Part shown: piece after piece, positions 1 through 9,172 of the stretch | How positions within the stretch are numbered: position 1 is the first letter of the stretch | Layout: the number at the start of each line of letters is the position of its first letter | NCBI GenBank assembly: GCA_009746045.1 | Contig: RPFO01001866.1 | Location: forward strand, 1-36,820 | Source of the DNA: Mesostigma viride | Taxonomy: Eukaryota > Streptophyta > Mesostigmatophyceae > Mesostigmatales > Mesostigmataceae | Direction: 5' to 3' | DNA: 36,820 nucleotides | Program-made: the position numbers and the translations under genes | The notes under the pieces: model-generated | Told to the model about the DNA's origin: nothing | Database searches by the model: none | The model's input: the letters and a program-made list of their open reading frames with translations, nothing else

Positions 1-645
1 GTCAGGGTACTTTTTCACGTACAACGTGCACTCCGGAAAACGACGACCTGCCATGGCGGGCTGCGCCCTCGCATGGCATTTACGTTTTCGTTCGATTTTC
101 TGGCCAAACTTAGGAAATTGTTTTTAGACGTCCTAAAGATCATACATGCCAATTTTTTCGCGGAATGCCATTTGATAGGTGTCGCAGCGTTCTTGCTGGA
201 AAAAACTGCGATCAGGCCGACGATAGAACTAATTAATTAATAGACACGTGACTGCGTCACGCGAGCATGAGTCCTCAGTGGGAGGGGAACATGGGAAGAA
301 TGGATGGTGTAAGCTATCTAGGTCCTAGTTACAGGGTGGGCACTGCGGCCTGAATCGCTATGAATGCCATACTTTGGTCACACGCGGAGCTCCCACAGGC
401 TTGGGGTGGTCTCCTTCATCACTACTTGCCATCTATCCTTGCGCACCATCTGCCTCCATATTACAGACAAACCAGGAGGCTGCCCGGGTGTGAGCACGTC
501 ACGTCTAGTGTAGCACATGTCCATGCCGAGTCTATCACGAAAAGTCCACGGGTGGCGGCCCTGCCGCGCGCGGCCGGGGGCACGCCAGGTGAGGACATAT
601 CGCCCAGGCTGGGCGGGCTGGTGCCAGCTAGTCTATCTGATGTAT
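1..645. other. Left edge, nothing recognised
   Basis: I find no convincing gene, RNA or repeat here. A 112-aa open frame at 360-698 on the plus strand resembles no family I know and partly overlaps the LINE fragment on the opposite strand, so I treat it as chance. Confidence 0.4.
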
Positions 646-1065
646 CTACCTATCTGTGCGGGCCAGGTGCCCGGCTAGGCCCAGGCGCCTGTGCCTAATA
701 ATGTGGGAAACATAGGGCAAATCAGCGTACAAATCCTCATTACTAATGTGCAAACCAAAGGGGATGTTGAGGGCCTGGCGCAGCATCTTGGTGACGTTGC
801 CGTCGAGTCGTTGCTCCAGCTCCTGCGTCAGTGTCCAGGTCTCGGCGCCGTAGGTCAGGATCGTCAGAATGACGACCTTGAAGAGGTCACGCTTGACGAT
901 CCGGGTAGGGCGGGGTTGCTCCACCAGCGGCAGTGGTCATGAGGTGCGCCCACGCCATGCCGACCCGTGTCGTCATGTCGTCCTTGCAGTCAGGAAGCCA
1001 ACTGCCGAGCAGCTTGAAGCGGCCTGAAGGAGGGTAGTTGACCTCGGTGTCGACTAAGAGGCGGA
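646..1065 (-). pseudogene. Non-LTR (LINE) reverse transcriptase fragment, frameshifted
   Basis: Two minus-strand frames together read like the end of a LINE reverse transcriptase. The upstream frame has FKLLGSWLPDCKDDMTTR followed by GMAWAHL. The downstream frame has LTYGAETWTLTQELEQRLDG, then the LPYVSHIIRHRRLGLAGH block typical of LINE proteins between the RT thumb and the C-terminus. The switch between frames lies at about 905-940, so the copy is broken by a small indel. Nothing upstream of the 'K-LLGSW' block remains, because the copy is cut at 1066 by the LTR described next. The catalytic YxDD core is absent, so this is a dead fragment. The family assignment rests on motif recognition only; I cannot name the clade. 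Confidence 0.8.
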
Positions 1066-1778
1066 TGTAACGACTAAAAATGATCATCTGCATCATCCAT
1101 AGTCCAAATACGAAAGATCTTTTACCTGGGTTGCTTTCTTGAGTTACAGATCTTCAAGTATCCGAGCAACGTTGAGATGGAGATTCCACAGCACGTGATT
1201 TAGGGAAATCACACCCCTTGTAGACACAAAGACAAGCTTGTGTATAGACGACCTCTGTGGAACTGAAGGTAGTCTATAGCCAAGGGGCTCTTATGAATGG
1301 ACAACAAAGACAAGCTTTATTATACCATGATGACTCAAACCAACGTAGCAACAATGGCGACCCCACGTCCTTGATATCGACGTGCTTGTCGAGCATGCCT
1401 CAACGTTAGCCTGAAGAGAACCAATCAGAATCATGGAATTCTAAACAAGATCTTCGTATCCATCCTAGTCACACAAAACAGAACAACACCACAAACAGCC
1501 TGGCAGAAACTGTACATGAGATCGTGAATCTGTAGTAAGCACTAAAGTCCCAAAGGAACATTTAAGACTTGGTAGTACCGACCAACAAACTATAACCCCA
1601 CGTGGATCAGGCCACGACCAATGAGGGCTTCTACCAGTCGGTTAATAAAGTACAAGCTCCAAGTACCTCCGTCTTAGAAATCTCATAACTTTCTCAATAC
1701 TGATCCAAAAGTCCTCGAATAAAAGTCAAACATTCACAAAACAAAGGATGTAACAACAAAGTCATTTTGCTTGTTACA
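1066..1778 (-). repeat. Putative 3' LTR of a minus-strand LTR retrotransposon
   Basis: The block starts TGTAAC and ends GTTACA, a 6-bp perfect terminal inverted repeat of the TG...CA type, and is 713 bp long. A purine-rich tract abuts its right edge on the minus strand, exactly where a polypurine tract should precede a 3' LTR. On the minus strand an AATAAA poly(A) signal lies at 1321-1316. The left edge coincides with the point where LINE homology stops. No partner 5' LTR is visible in the window, so the element is truncated or the boundary call is wrong. The candidate target duplication is GCGGA (1061-1065), and its other copy is not seen. Confidence 0.5.
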
Positions 1779-1792
1779 TATCTCCCCCTCAA
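1779..1792 (-). promoter_or_regulatory. Polypurine tract
   Basis: On the minus strand this reads TTGAGGGGGAGATA and is followed at once by TGTAACAAGC, the proposed LTR start. This is the usual plant-type junction at which plus-strand synthesis is primed. Confidence 0.6.
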
Positions 1793-2202
1793 GACTGGAC
1801 CCACCAGGTCCAAAAATCCACTAACTCTGGAAGGAAGAGTGACACTGAACAGAAATACACCATCTATTGGGAAAAGCAGATGGGTTTTTACATCCCTGAA
1901 GACAGGGCCTCCTATCTCATAAACATCTAGTCACAGGTACTTAAAGCAGACAAGTCACTTCCTTATCTACTAGAAAACCAGATAAACACAGCAACATTTG
2001 AAAGTCATTCCCATCAGCATTCTGGAATTCTGTAACTCTGGACTGGAACATCAGAACTCGAATAGAGTCACCCCCCATCATCCATCCTGGAATCCCCCCC
2101 TCACACCACAATCCAAAGCCCTTTCCTTGCTCCTCCATTAACCCCCCCATCTTCCTTCGCAGCTCTGTTCCTCACAGGCTATACCAATCCCCATTCAAGC
2201 CA
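1793..2202 (-). other. Untranslated internal region of the remnant LTR element
   Basis: This is a C-rich stretch on the plus strand between the 237-aa ORF and the polypurine tract. I see only short open frames and no motif. By position it would be the 3' untranslated part of the minus-strand element. Confidence 0.35.
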
Positions 2203-2916
2203 TCAGTTGCCCTTGGTGCCAAACATGGGAAACTGCTCCACCATGTGGGCCAATTCTGGCCAATTCCTGCTGACCTGCAGCACCATGCAAGTCTCAGCAG
2301 CCCCTGCCACCATCTGGGCAGCATAGCGAAGGCATGCCCCTGGATAGGAGAGGAGCACCACAGACTGGCTCTCAGGGTCCATCACCCAGGTAGAAGCCGT
2401 CCTGTGCCTGCTCACCCATGATCTGTACGCCCACCAAAACTGGAGAAAGGTCTTGACCACAGACCACTTAGCACCTATCAGAGACACCAGCACCCTCAGT
2501 GGGGTCAGATGGACCTTGAGTTCCACAGTGTACTTGGGCAACCCCGGACTGCAGAAAAGGTTAGATGTCTCCAAGGGAAAACACCCCTGGACAGAGCTGG
2601 AGGAAGAAGGAGCCAAATCAAAGTCACCCTGCTGGACTGAAAATTCCGACAGCTCCATGTAGGAAGCCTCTCCCATACTCATTGGCTGAAACTGATTGAA
2701 AGCCTCCTTCAAAGCTTCAGGCAGGGCTGCCAGCATGTCCTGCCCCTCAGCAGGCCTCATGTCAATCTCAGGTCCTGGTGACAATGCAAACATCCTGTGC
2801 AGCAGATGGGCCACAAAAGGAGAGCCAATCTCATACAAGCTGGTGTGCAACTGAGATAAGACCTTCTCCACAAAGCCCTCAGTGTCCAAAAACCAAATGT
2901 CCTCATTTGAGGACAT
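2203..2916 (-). CDS. Unrecognised 237-aa ORF, probably carried by an LTR element
   Basis: An open frame with an ATG start (MSSNEDIWFLD) and a natural stop; 237 residues. I do not recognise the family. It has an acidic N-terminal half, a serine run at about residues 107-111, and a C-terminal half with several Trp and aromatic residues (about 150-235). No zinc finger, protease, RT or integrase motif is visible. It lies on the same strand as the polypurine tract and LTR to its left, so it may be the last ORF of a truncated or non-autonomous element. The start codon falls inside a 20-bp palindrome that also occurs in the chromovirus LTR region. It could also be a gag relic or a captured host fragment. 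Whether it is expressed cannot be seen. Confidence 0.4.
   Translation of the reverse strand: MSSNEDIWFLDTEGFVEKVLSQLHTSLYEIGSPFVAHLLHRMFALSPGPEIDMRPAEGQDMLAALPEALKEAFNQFQPMSMGEASYMELSEFSVQQGDFDLAPSSSSSVQGCFPLETSNLFCSPGLPKYTVELKVHLTPLRVLVSLIGAKWSVVKTFLQFWWAYRSWVSRHRTASTWVMDPESQSVVLLSYPGACLRYAAQMVAGAAETCMVLQVSRNWPELAHMVEQFPMFGTKGN
2897..2916. repeat. 20-bp palindrome ATGTCCTC-ATTT-GAGGACAT, copy 1
   Basis: A perfect 8-bp inverted repeat with a 4-base loop at the start codon of the 237-aa ORF. A degenerate second half-copy (GTCCTCGTTTGAGAC) follows at once. The same 20 bases recur at 17279-17298. Confidence 0.8.
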
Positions 2917-3262
2917 AGTCCTCGTTTGAGACGGGGGGGGTCAGGGGCGCGGTTTTGGCGCCAAATTTGGTCCTAGGGTCACTTGGTGGGTTTTGGCGCG
3001 AAACTGGGATAGGTACTGAGCGCGCCAAGCCCCTGGGGTCGACAGGGGTCGACCGTACCTGGAAAATATGAGGCGACGAAAAGTACCTACAATAGCAAGA
3101 ACATCGCAATGCAATCGAGTGTTTTGTCGAGTGGCGGCTATGGGGTCGTGCCAGTTCCGAGGCTTGCCTGAATGTTATAGGGCATTATTTTGACCCGGAC
3201 GAAGACAGCATTTTAGATCGCCATCTAGTGATTTCGAAGATGCTATTCTTCACGTGCAGGTG
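2917..3262. other. Intergenic, nothing recognised
   Basis: Contains a G8 run near 2933-2940 and GC-rich sequence, then a mixed stretch up to the first long palindrome. I see no gene or known repeat. Confidence 0.35.
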
Positions 3263-3338
3263 AGTTGTATACATCGATTCCTGCGGAATCGATACTAAGC
3301 GCTTAGTATCGATTCCGCAGGAATCGATGTATATAACT
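3263..3338. repeat. Long palindrome, copy 1 (76 bp, one mismatch)
   Basis: Centred between 3300 and 3301 on AAGCGCTT. The arms pair base for base outward to 3263/3338 with one mismatch (G at 3267 against T at 3334) and have no spacer. Each arm contains two ATCGAT sites around the block TTCCTGCGGA. Copy 2, at 3853-3930, is perfect. A single strand could fold into a hairpin of about 38 bp. Confidence 0.95.
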
Positions 3339-3375
3339 AAAACTTTTGCTTGCGCCGGCAAGGCTAAGGCCGATA

Positions 3376-3484
3376 CTAGTCGGGTCATCGAATTGGCTAT
3401 TCGATTATCGAAGTTGCCTATATTCGACCATCGAACTTTCCTATGTGATTATCGAATTTTCCTTATTCGATTGTCGAAATTTCC
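3376..3484 (+). repeat. Degenerate tandem array of a ~22-bp unit, about 5 copies
   Basis: Units of 21-23 bp follow the pattern TATTCGATTATCGAA-TTTCC: 3398-3418, 3419-3441, 3442-3462 and 3463-3484, with a weaker unit at 3376-3397. Each holds one or two TCGA cores. Function unknown. Confidence 0.7.
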
Positions 3485-3800
3485 TAGTCGACAGGGGGTC
3501 AGAGGCCAGCGGCCTATCATACTCGGCGCCCAGCGATCCACCGAACTAGGCCTAGTCGATTATAGCGAGACATCGCGTGGAAATTAGCCGATTTCGGGGA
3601 CTTAGCCGATTTTCGGAGCGACGTCGAACAACACAGATGATTAGCCGGTTGAGCACATCATATCAGTCGAATAGCTAGCGCTAGTACACCGCCTAGTCAG
3701 CGGAGAGCACTTGCCTTTTTTTCGATTAACATAGCACATTAGGCCGAACGATTAGCGTCCGCAACGTTATTCGCATTACTATGCGAAAAATCCACCCCCT

Positions 3801-3852
3801 GAACGATCCTAGCGGGATTCGAACCGGGGATGCCGGCGTGTCGCAACAGTCT
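3801..3852 (-). other. tRNA-like fragment (T-arm/B-box), possible SINE remnant
   Basis: The complement of 3815-3825 is GGTTCGAATCC, a perfect polymerase III B-box/T-loop sequence, followed by CCGCTAGGATCG like a 3' acceptor strand. The T-stem does not pair fully and there is no A-box: the sequence upstream on the minus strand runs straight into palindrome copy 2. It is either a broken tRNA gene or the tRNA-related part of a SINE. It is not a functional tRNA. Confidence 0.35.
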
Positions 3853-3930
3853 TAGTTATATACATCGATTCCTGCGGAATCGATACTAAGCGCTTAGTAT
3901 CGATTCCGCAGGAATCGATGTATATAACTA
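3853..3930. repeat. Long palindrome, copy 2 (78 bp, perfect)
   Basis: Two 39-bp arms are perfectly complementary with no spacer, starting TAGTTATATACATCG and ending CGATGTATATAACTA. The core is identical to copy 1. Perfect symmetry over 78 bp suggests recent origin or active maintenance, since long palindromes normally decay or are deleted. Confidence 0.97.
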
Positions 3931-4820
3931 GGTGCTTTGTATATGTCGAAAATTTTGTTCATGAACGGATTTTGGCATTGTTGAAGAAAATCTGAGAGCT
4001 ACGTAGATCGCATGATAGGTCAGTTCGCAGTTCGGTTTTACAATTTCTTTTTCCGCCCAGGCGCTGCGGATATCGCGAGTATGGGTTATGGTACGCTTCT
4101 GGGCTTATGGGCGACATGGGGAGAAGAGGGACCTGGGCAGTTGCATGCGTCAAAGAGTCTCTATTTTTTCGTCGTGATGCCGCAGTCGCGCCTGGCGAAA
4201 ACCAGGGCGAGCGCGAGCCATATTTTTCTTTTGCCGCAAGGCTGGGTGCTTCCCACGCGTCACCGTCCTTTAATAATATTTCTTGAGCTGGCCCGCGCAG
4301 CTGGCGGCCTGGGCGCACGTAAAGAACAAGGATCCGACTGTCATTCTCAACCGCATCGTTCTAAGTAAGCGTGTTAAGGGGAGGTGGCACCCCAAAAACC
4401 TTAAAATTTGACCCATGCTAATATCACTTGAAATTCATTTGCACAATGCTGAATTATGATTGGGGGCACTAAATAACATCTCTAGTGAGTTGTCCATGCA
4501 CTTGTTGGGGGTACTACCCCCATATATACGCCAATAATGCGCTATAAATAGCAAAAGAAATAATTAGGGCTGGGTATGCCCCAGCCAATTCACTTATTTG
4601 TTGGCTACCGAAAATCAAGGTCATATAGTTCCCTGAGTTTGTAGCTTGCTGAGCTATTTACATCATGGAAATGGCAAAACCTTGAACAGTTATTAATTTT
4701 CCCGCAAAACAGGTCATTTTTTACCGGACATTGGGAATAAACATGTCATAAACACTTCCGATAAGGCCACAAAATCAACAAAAATTCCGGCTAACAGGGG
4801 GACAGCAGTGTTCCAAGTCC
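3931..4820. other. Non-coding, nothing recognised
   Basis: A 118-aa plus-strand frame (4012-4368) and an overlapping minus-strand frame have no recognisable motif. From 4380 the sequence becomes AT-rich with a short purine tract (TAAGGGGAGGTGG at 4375-4387). I see no supported gene. Confidence 0.35.
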
Positions 4821-5205
4821 CAGGTCATTCCGACAAGTCTAGCTCAAGTTATTGCGTCAGACGTGTTTTCAGAAAAATGCCCGCTAAAACAGAAAATGTC
4901 ACTATATCAGCCCTTGTAAGCATCCTGCACAAGGCAGGCAGGGCAAAACCAATCCCCCTTGGGCTCCTTAGTCCACGGGGGGTCAGCGCAGCACCCATGC
5001 AGTCCTCCCTTGCACCCGAATGTGCTGCACAGCAGGAAAGGGACACCGTCAATTTCATCCGGGGACGCACATGCAAGGCAAGGAATATCATCACATCATT
5101 CTCATCATCACTACTACCTTCCCCATCGTCCCCCTGCCCCTCCCTTTGCATCACGTCGTGGCAGCCACCCTTAAAACAGGTCATTCCGACAAGTCTAGCT
5201 CAAGT
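4821..5205 (+). repeat. 29-bp direct repeat pair (4821-4849 and 5177-5205)
   Basis: The 29-bp block beginning CAGGTCATTCCGACAAGTCT occurs at both positions, followed by weakly similar sequence that ends in GCTAAAAC in both. The two copies flank about 330 bp of C-rich sequence with no convincing ORF. This looks like an internal duplication in an old, unclassified repeat. Confidence 0.65.
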
Positions 5206-6643
5206 AATAAGGTTATGCGTGCTAAAACCTGAACATAAGCTTAAGGGGGTTTTTCTTTGTATACATGGCCACTTAGGCATGATGTTTTCCATCCAAAAAG
5301 CCAGAAAGCATGCCCCACTCGATCACAAAACATAAGCAAACGGCTAGGCACCACATCTGCCCTCACCTGCCCTCGGCATGGCCAACCTTGCCAGCGCAAG
5401 CATAGCAACACGATCGCTAGGCATACATGCCAAGAGAGCATACACTATACTCTACCCAAGGTTACCTTGTAAACATAATGCCAAGAACTCAGCAAATCTA
5501 TGATCAAAAGCACATATAATTAACTCTAGCACACTGATGACGACACATGCTCAAGGTTGGGGTCACTGTGGCACGCACTGATGGGTTTCCTAGACGACCG
5601 CTCACCACCTGACAAGGCGTTAAGGACCACTCAGAAAGCAAGTAAACACAATCACACTTTACATGCCATCAACATGGATCAAATCCATGCTGAATATGTT
5701 ATGAAGTACAAAGGGGTGGCCACGCACCTCATACTCCTTCACCGTCCCTCGAGCATGGCCAGCCTTATAAGTACGTGAATAGCAATTATGATGATGGCAC
5801 TAACATGCATTACCAGCATTCTCTATGTTTCTCCCAGGTTAGAGTGTAAGGGTTATGCCAACCAAGCTTACCAACACAGCAACAACTCCTTAACTTCCCT
5901 ACCCGACATGGGCAACAAACTGGAACTATGGAGGGCAAGGAACCAAGGAGATCATGGCATACAAAGCTTGCATGCAGTCAACCATGTCAACCATGGTTGG
6001 CTCAGCACATTGCTGTCTTGTCACATCATCATAACAAGGAAAGCTCAAGTAAACCAATGATGGCAGCTATCTACATGCAGTCACACAAATGCAATATCTC
6101 CAACATGATCGTCGATAAAAAAACTTCCTTCCCTGCACGATAAAATGCAAAGAAACCAGTGGCGGCCGTTCAGCTTCTGACCGTTGTGATGCCGCTGCGA
6201 GGAAAGGGTGCGTCACTATCACACAACAAGAAGCGTCCATACGCACAACATCCTTGCCAGAACACGTGCTATGAAATCCCTTACGCCTTCCCTAGGATCT
6301 ATCGGTTGAGACTAAAGCGGATTTGATCAAGACATCAACGAAAACAAGCTAAAGCTGCCAGGTATTCGTCAACACGACGGCGAGCAACGGAGAGTTAACT
6401 GGCGGAAACTGACCAAAACGAACGCAAAAAACTTCGAACGATGAGCTCTTTGAAGAAAGAACTGATAGTAGATAACAGTCTCCACAAATCTATACCTTGC
6501 CCTCGTAGATCCCTCGCCCAGGCGCGCAACAACTGCCGTTCTTCCATGGAAGGTTCCGACATGCACTGCGCAGGCCTCAAGAAATACTTACCGAGAATGG
6601 CCGAAAATGTAGCAAAAAGCACCCGTTCGGTTTAGAATTCGAT
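5206..6643. other. Non-coding repeat-like sequence, nothing recognised
   Basis: Only short open frames (60-90 aa) on both strands, with frequent CATG/CACA-type words and motifs such as 'catgccaa' that recur imperfectly. No motif of a known protein or RNA. This is the left flank of the Copia-1 insertion; the pre-insertion sequence resumes at 16011. Confidence 0.35.
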
Positions 6644-6648
6644 GCTAC
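6644..6648. repeat. Target-site duplication GCTAC (left) of Copia-1
   Basis: GCTAC directly precedes the left LTR and recurs at 16006-16010 directly after the right LTR. A 5-bp duplication is the usual copia length. Confidence 0.85.
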
Positions 6649-7292
6649 AGTTAGAAAGAGCTCCCAACGTATGTGAGCTCTTGGTCTTTCACAGCGCGTC
6701 TTAGCCAATGTTGCAAGGCAGCAACCTTAAATCTGTTCACCAGGCCACGACCACAATGGGCACTTCCACGACCAAGGTGGCACCCACGGTTCGTGCTTTC
6801 CGAGATAGCTGGTCATCCCCCATGACCAAGCTATATCCTTTGCGTTGTTCCTCGTTCCCATCGGCGTGACGAGGCACGTGCAGGCGTGCAAGCAAATCCT
6901 CAACGTCCACTGGCATCAGTGCAGAGCCAGGACGAACTGGATTTGCCTAGACTCTGCAACCTAGGAAGTATAGGACCTGTCACAAGCCTGCAAGGCCTAG
7001 TATCCTTGCAGACCTGTGCCAGCTCCAGTATTCCACCAGTCACAGGCTGCTGCTCCTCTGATCTACGTGGACCACAGTCACGTGATAATCAGGCTAAGCC
7101 TGTGCAGGCACGGCCTGCCACGTGTCCTGTCCACTATACCAGAGGACTGCACCCTAGTCGGCCACGGATGGCTAGGACTTCGGGACTTGATATCTTTCTC
7201 GTCCCTTGTCTGTTTCAGGCGGTCAGCACGGCGTTGGAAAGGTCTTTCCAAACTGCATCCACTTAGCATATTGGTTGCCCAAAATGCTAACT
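6649..7292 (-). repeat. Copia-1 3' LTR
   Basis: 644 bp, starting AGTTAG and ending CTAACT on the plus strand: a 6-bp perfect inverted end, but not the canonical TG...CA. Nearly identical to 15356-16005. Compared with that copy it lacks 'TA' in the CGAGATATAGC stretch and 'CTAG' near 6998, and it reads CACTATACC where the other reads CAACATACC. Confidence 0.95.
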
Positions 7293-7310
7293 CCAACCCT
7301 TTCTTCTTTT
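7293..7310 (-). promoter_or_regulatory. Copia-1 polypurine tract
   Basis: The minus strand reads CCAAAAGAAGAAAGGGTTGG and abuts the LTR start AGTTAGC. This supports both the minus orientation and the AG...CT LTR boundary. Confidence 0.75.
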
Positions 7311-7522
7311 GGAGCTGGACCAGCTTGAAACAAGCCTAACCTTGCTTGTGCTCACTCAGCCACAGACCGCTTGGTCCCTTGGGGTTGATCAGACCTGATA
7401 GGGCCCAGGGTCCTGCCTCCTTTTGGGTAACAACATATATTAAAAATATAATTACTTACAACAGAGTGAAATCACTCAAACCAAAGCAAACGCCCAGCTA
7501 TAAACCTATATACAGAGCCATG

Positions 7523-8363
7523 TCAAAGCTCTATACTACGATAAGACCAATGGAAACGCCTAACGGGAGGAACCTTATAGCCCTGCTGCACCGCAAAATC
7601 AGCCCGCGTACGGCGGAGCATGATGTCAGCCATGGCCCGAGTCAGCGCCACCGACAAGCGCTGACGCCAATATGACGTCCAGGTCCGCGCCGACCATGGG
7701 GCCCGCTGGCCCTCCAGGTCCAGCCGGTCCTCCCGGAGCCGGCAACACTCCTTGAAGAAGGCGGAGGTCAGGGGCCCCATGGCCCCAAACTCCTCCAGGA
7801 CAAAGGGCACCACACGATGGTGCCCGACGTCGCCGTAGGCCAGGAGCTTGGCCCGCTCCGCCTGGTCCGCCGTGTAACCTGCCGTGAGGGAGGCCCCAGC
7901 CACGTGGCTAAGAGCCAAGGGCCGCGCCACCGAAACGTCAATAAGCAGATGCCGGCCACCCCCCTCAAAGTCCAGCACCACGATGTCAGGCCGGTGGTTG
8001 GGGGAATAGAAGGCAGCGCCATCCGCATCCTCGGACCGGATGTTCGCGTGGGGGAAGACCGACCGAATCATGGCGAGCACCACCGTCAGGAGGACAGTGT
8101 GCAAATACAAATACCAATTCTGATTCTGTTGGCCCCCCATGCAGGCAAGGTAGTGAGTCCCCGTGGGATCCAGCGGCTGCCCACAGCTACCACAAGGCCG
8201 CCCGGCCGGAACAAGAGGCTGCGGGGCAAATAGCTGGTGCCGGAGCGCCACCGAGTAGTGGCTGGGAGCCAAGGCGAATGGGGGGCCATGGGAAGAGCAC
8301 GAAGGTACGCCCTTGGACCAGGCTAGGTGTACTGGCCAGTGAATCAGAGGTCACCCCAGGTTA
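7523..8363 (-). pseudogene. LINE C-terminal fragment: CCHC finger plus restriction-like endonuclease
   Basis: Open frame reading toward lower coordinates with no ATG; the stop-free stretch begins at about 8363 and ends at 7523. It contains a CCHC finger (CGSCGQPLDPTGTHYLAC) followed by RPDIVVLDF and then HLLIDVSV, an R-PD-x(15)-D arrangement. This matches the restriction-enzyme-like endonuclease domain at the C-terminus of R2/Dualen-type LINEs. A further block (AERAKLLAYGD ... VVPFVLEEFGAMGPL) is also typical of algal and plant LINE C-termini. No RT domain precedes it. It lies inside Copia-1 between RNaseH and the polypurine tract, in the same orientation, either as a nested LINE fragment or as captured coding sequence. 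I saw no clear poly(A) tail or target duplication to decide. Confidence 0.7.
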
Positions 8364-9172
8364 TCCCCTGACCCCTTGGTCAGCTCCCAACCTTTCCTTG
8401 GGAACTTGGTGTTAGATTAAAGTCAAGGCACATTACCTAGTCCAATGGCTGGGATTAAAGGATGCCAAGAACGTATTATTGTGAGTTCCTGATCTTTCAC
8501 AGTTATCACAGGCGCCCGTTCTTATGGCGCCCGCCTTGGCCAGCCTTTCCCTTTTATGCTCAAAGAGACTCAGGTAGCACCTATACAAATACTGCCTTAT
8601 TGGGGAGCCCATGTCTTCACTGGGTGTTAAGCCCAGGAATCACTCATGCCAGGCTGTGGCTCTGCTGGGGAATTGAACCCCACCCCAACCTCCAGGTTTA
8701 TAGGTGACCTGGAACTTTACACAAGAGAAACATTACAACCATGAGAACAACATGAGAATGACATGACATGATTATGTTTTATTCAAGCATTATATAACCC
8801 AGAATGTGGCTCCCTGGCAACCATGTTCCACATGGTCACACAACCAGGTTCTTTATTAGCAACAGGTTGGAAACAAGCACTAGAAAACATATATACAGCA
8901 ACCTGTAAGAACCAGCATTCGGGTTGCCCTTGCATGGCCTAACTGTTTGAGGCCAAAGGCGTCGACTTAAGTCCTGGCGACTCTTCTGAACCCCATGGGG
9001 AGGGCCAGGCATGATTCTCAGCTGGTAGGAGTGACATTCCACACCAACTCCTGTCCAGGAGGGTGTACCTAACCCTGAAGGACCGGCTGTCAACCAGTAA
9101 GCACCAGTCACCACTTGGTACTTTGGTCAAGCAGCCCACTGGGGACACCCAAGCTGAAGCAAGGCCTGGTCT
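8364..9172 (-). other. Copia-1 3' untranslated region
   Basis: Sequence between the RNaseH stop and the LINE-like fragment. Only short open frames without motifs. The minus strand contains AATAAAAC near 8776-8783, a possible poly(A) signal or part of the insertion that brought the LINE fragment. Confidence 0.4.

Larger units (their letters stand above)
3339..3852. other. Interval between the two palindromes
   Basis: 514 bp bounded by the two palindrome copies. It holds a short tandem array (3376-3484) and a tRNA-like block (3801-3852). Open frames of 67-86 aa at 3327-3587 overlap the repeats and look like chance. The interval and its flanking palindromes could together be one small element, but no flanking target duplication was found. 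Confidence 0.5.

Noticed and set aside
3376-3484. CRISPR array
   Set aside because: Units are degenerate, contiguous and about 22 bp, with no unique spacers, and the context is eukaryotic.
3801-3852. Functional tRNA gene
   Set aside because: The 5' half and A-box are missing and the T-stem does not pair.
4012-4368. 118-aa ORF and its antisense partner 3959-4318
   Set aside because: Both strands are open over the same GC-rich stretch and neither shows a family motif.
4808-5335. 175-aa plus-strand ORF as a gene
   Set aside because: No motif, overlaps a 29-bp direct repeat, competing frames on the other strand, and low-complexity Ser/Pro composition.
6886-7339. ORFs within the Copia-1 LTRs (126 aa and 107 aa; repeated at 15719-16055)
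   Set aside because: They lie inside LTR sequence, appear in both copies only because the LTRs are duplicates, and have no motif.
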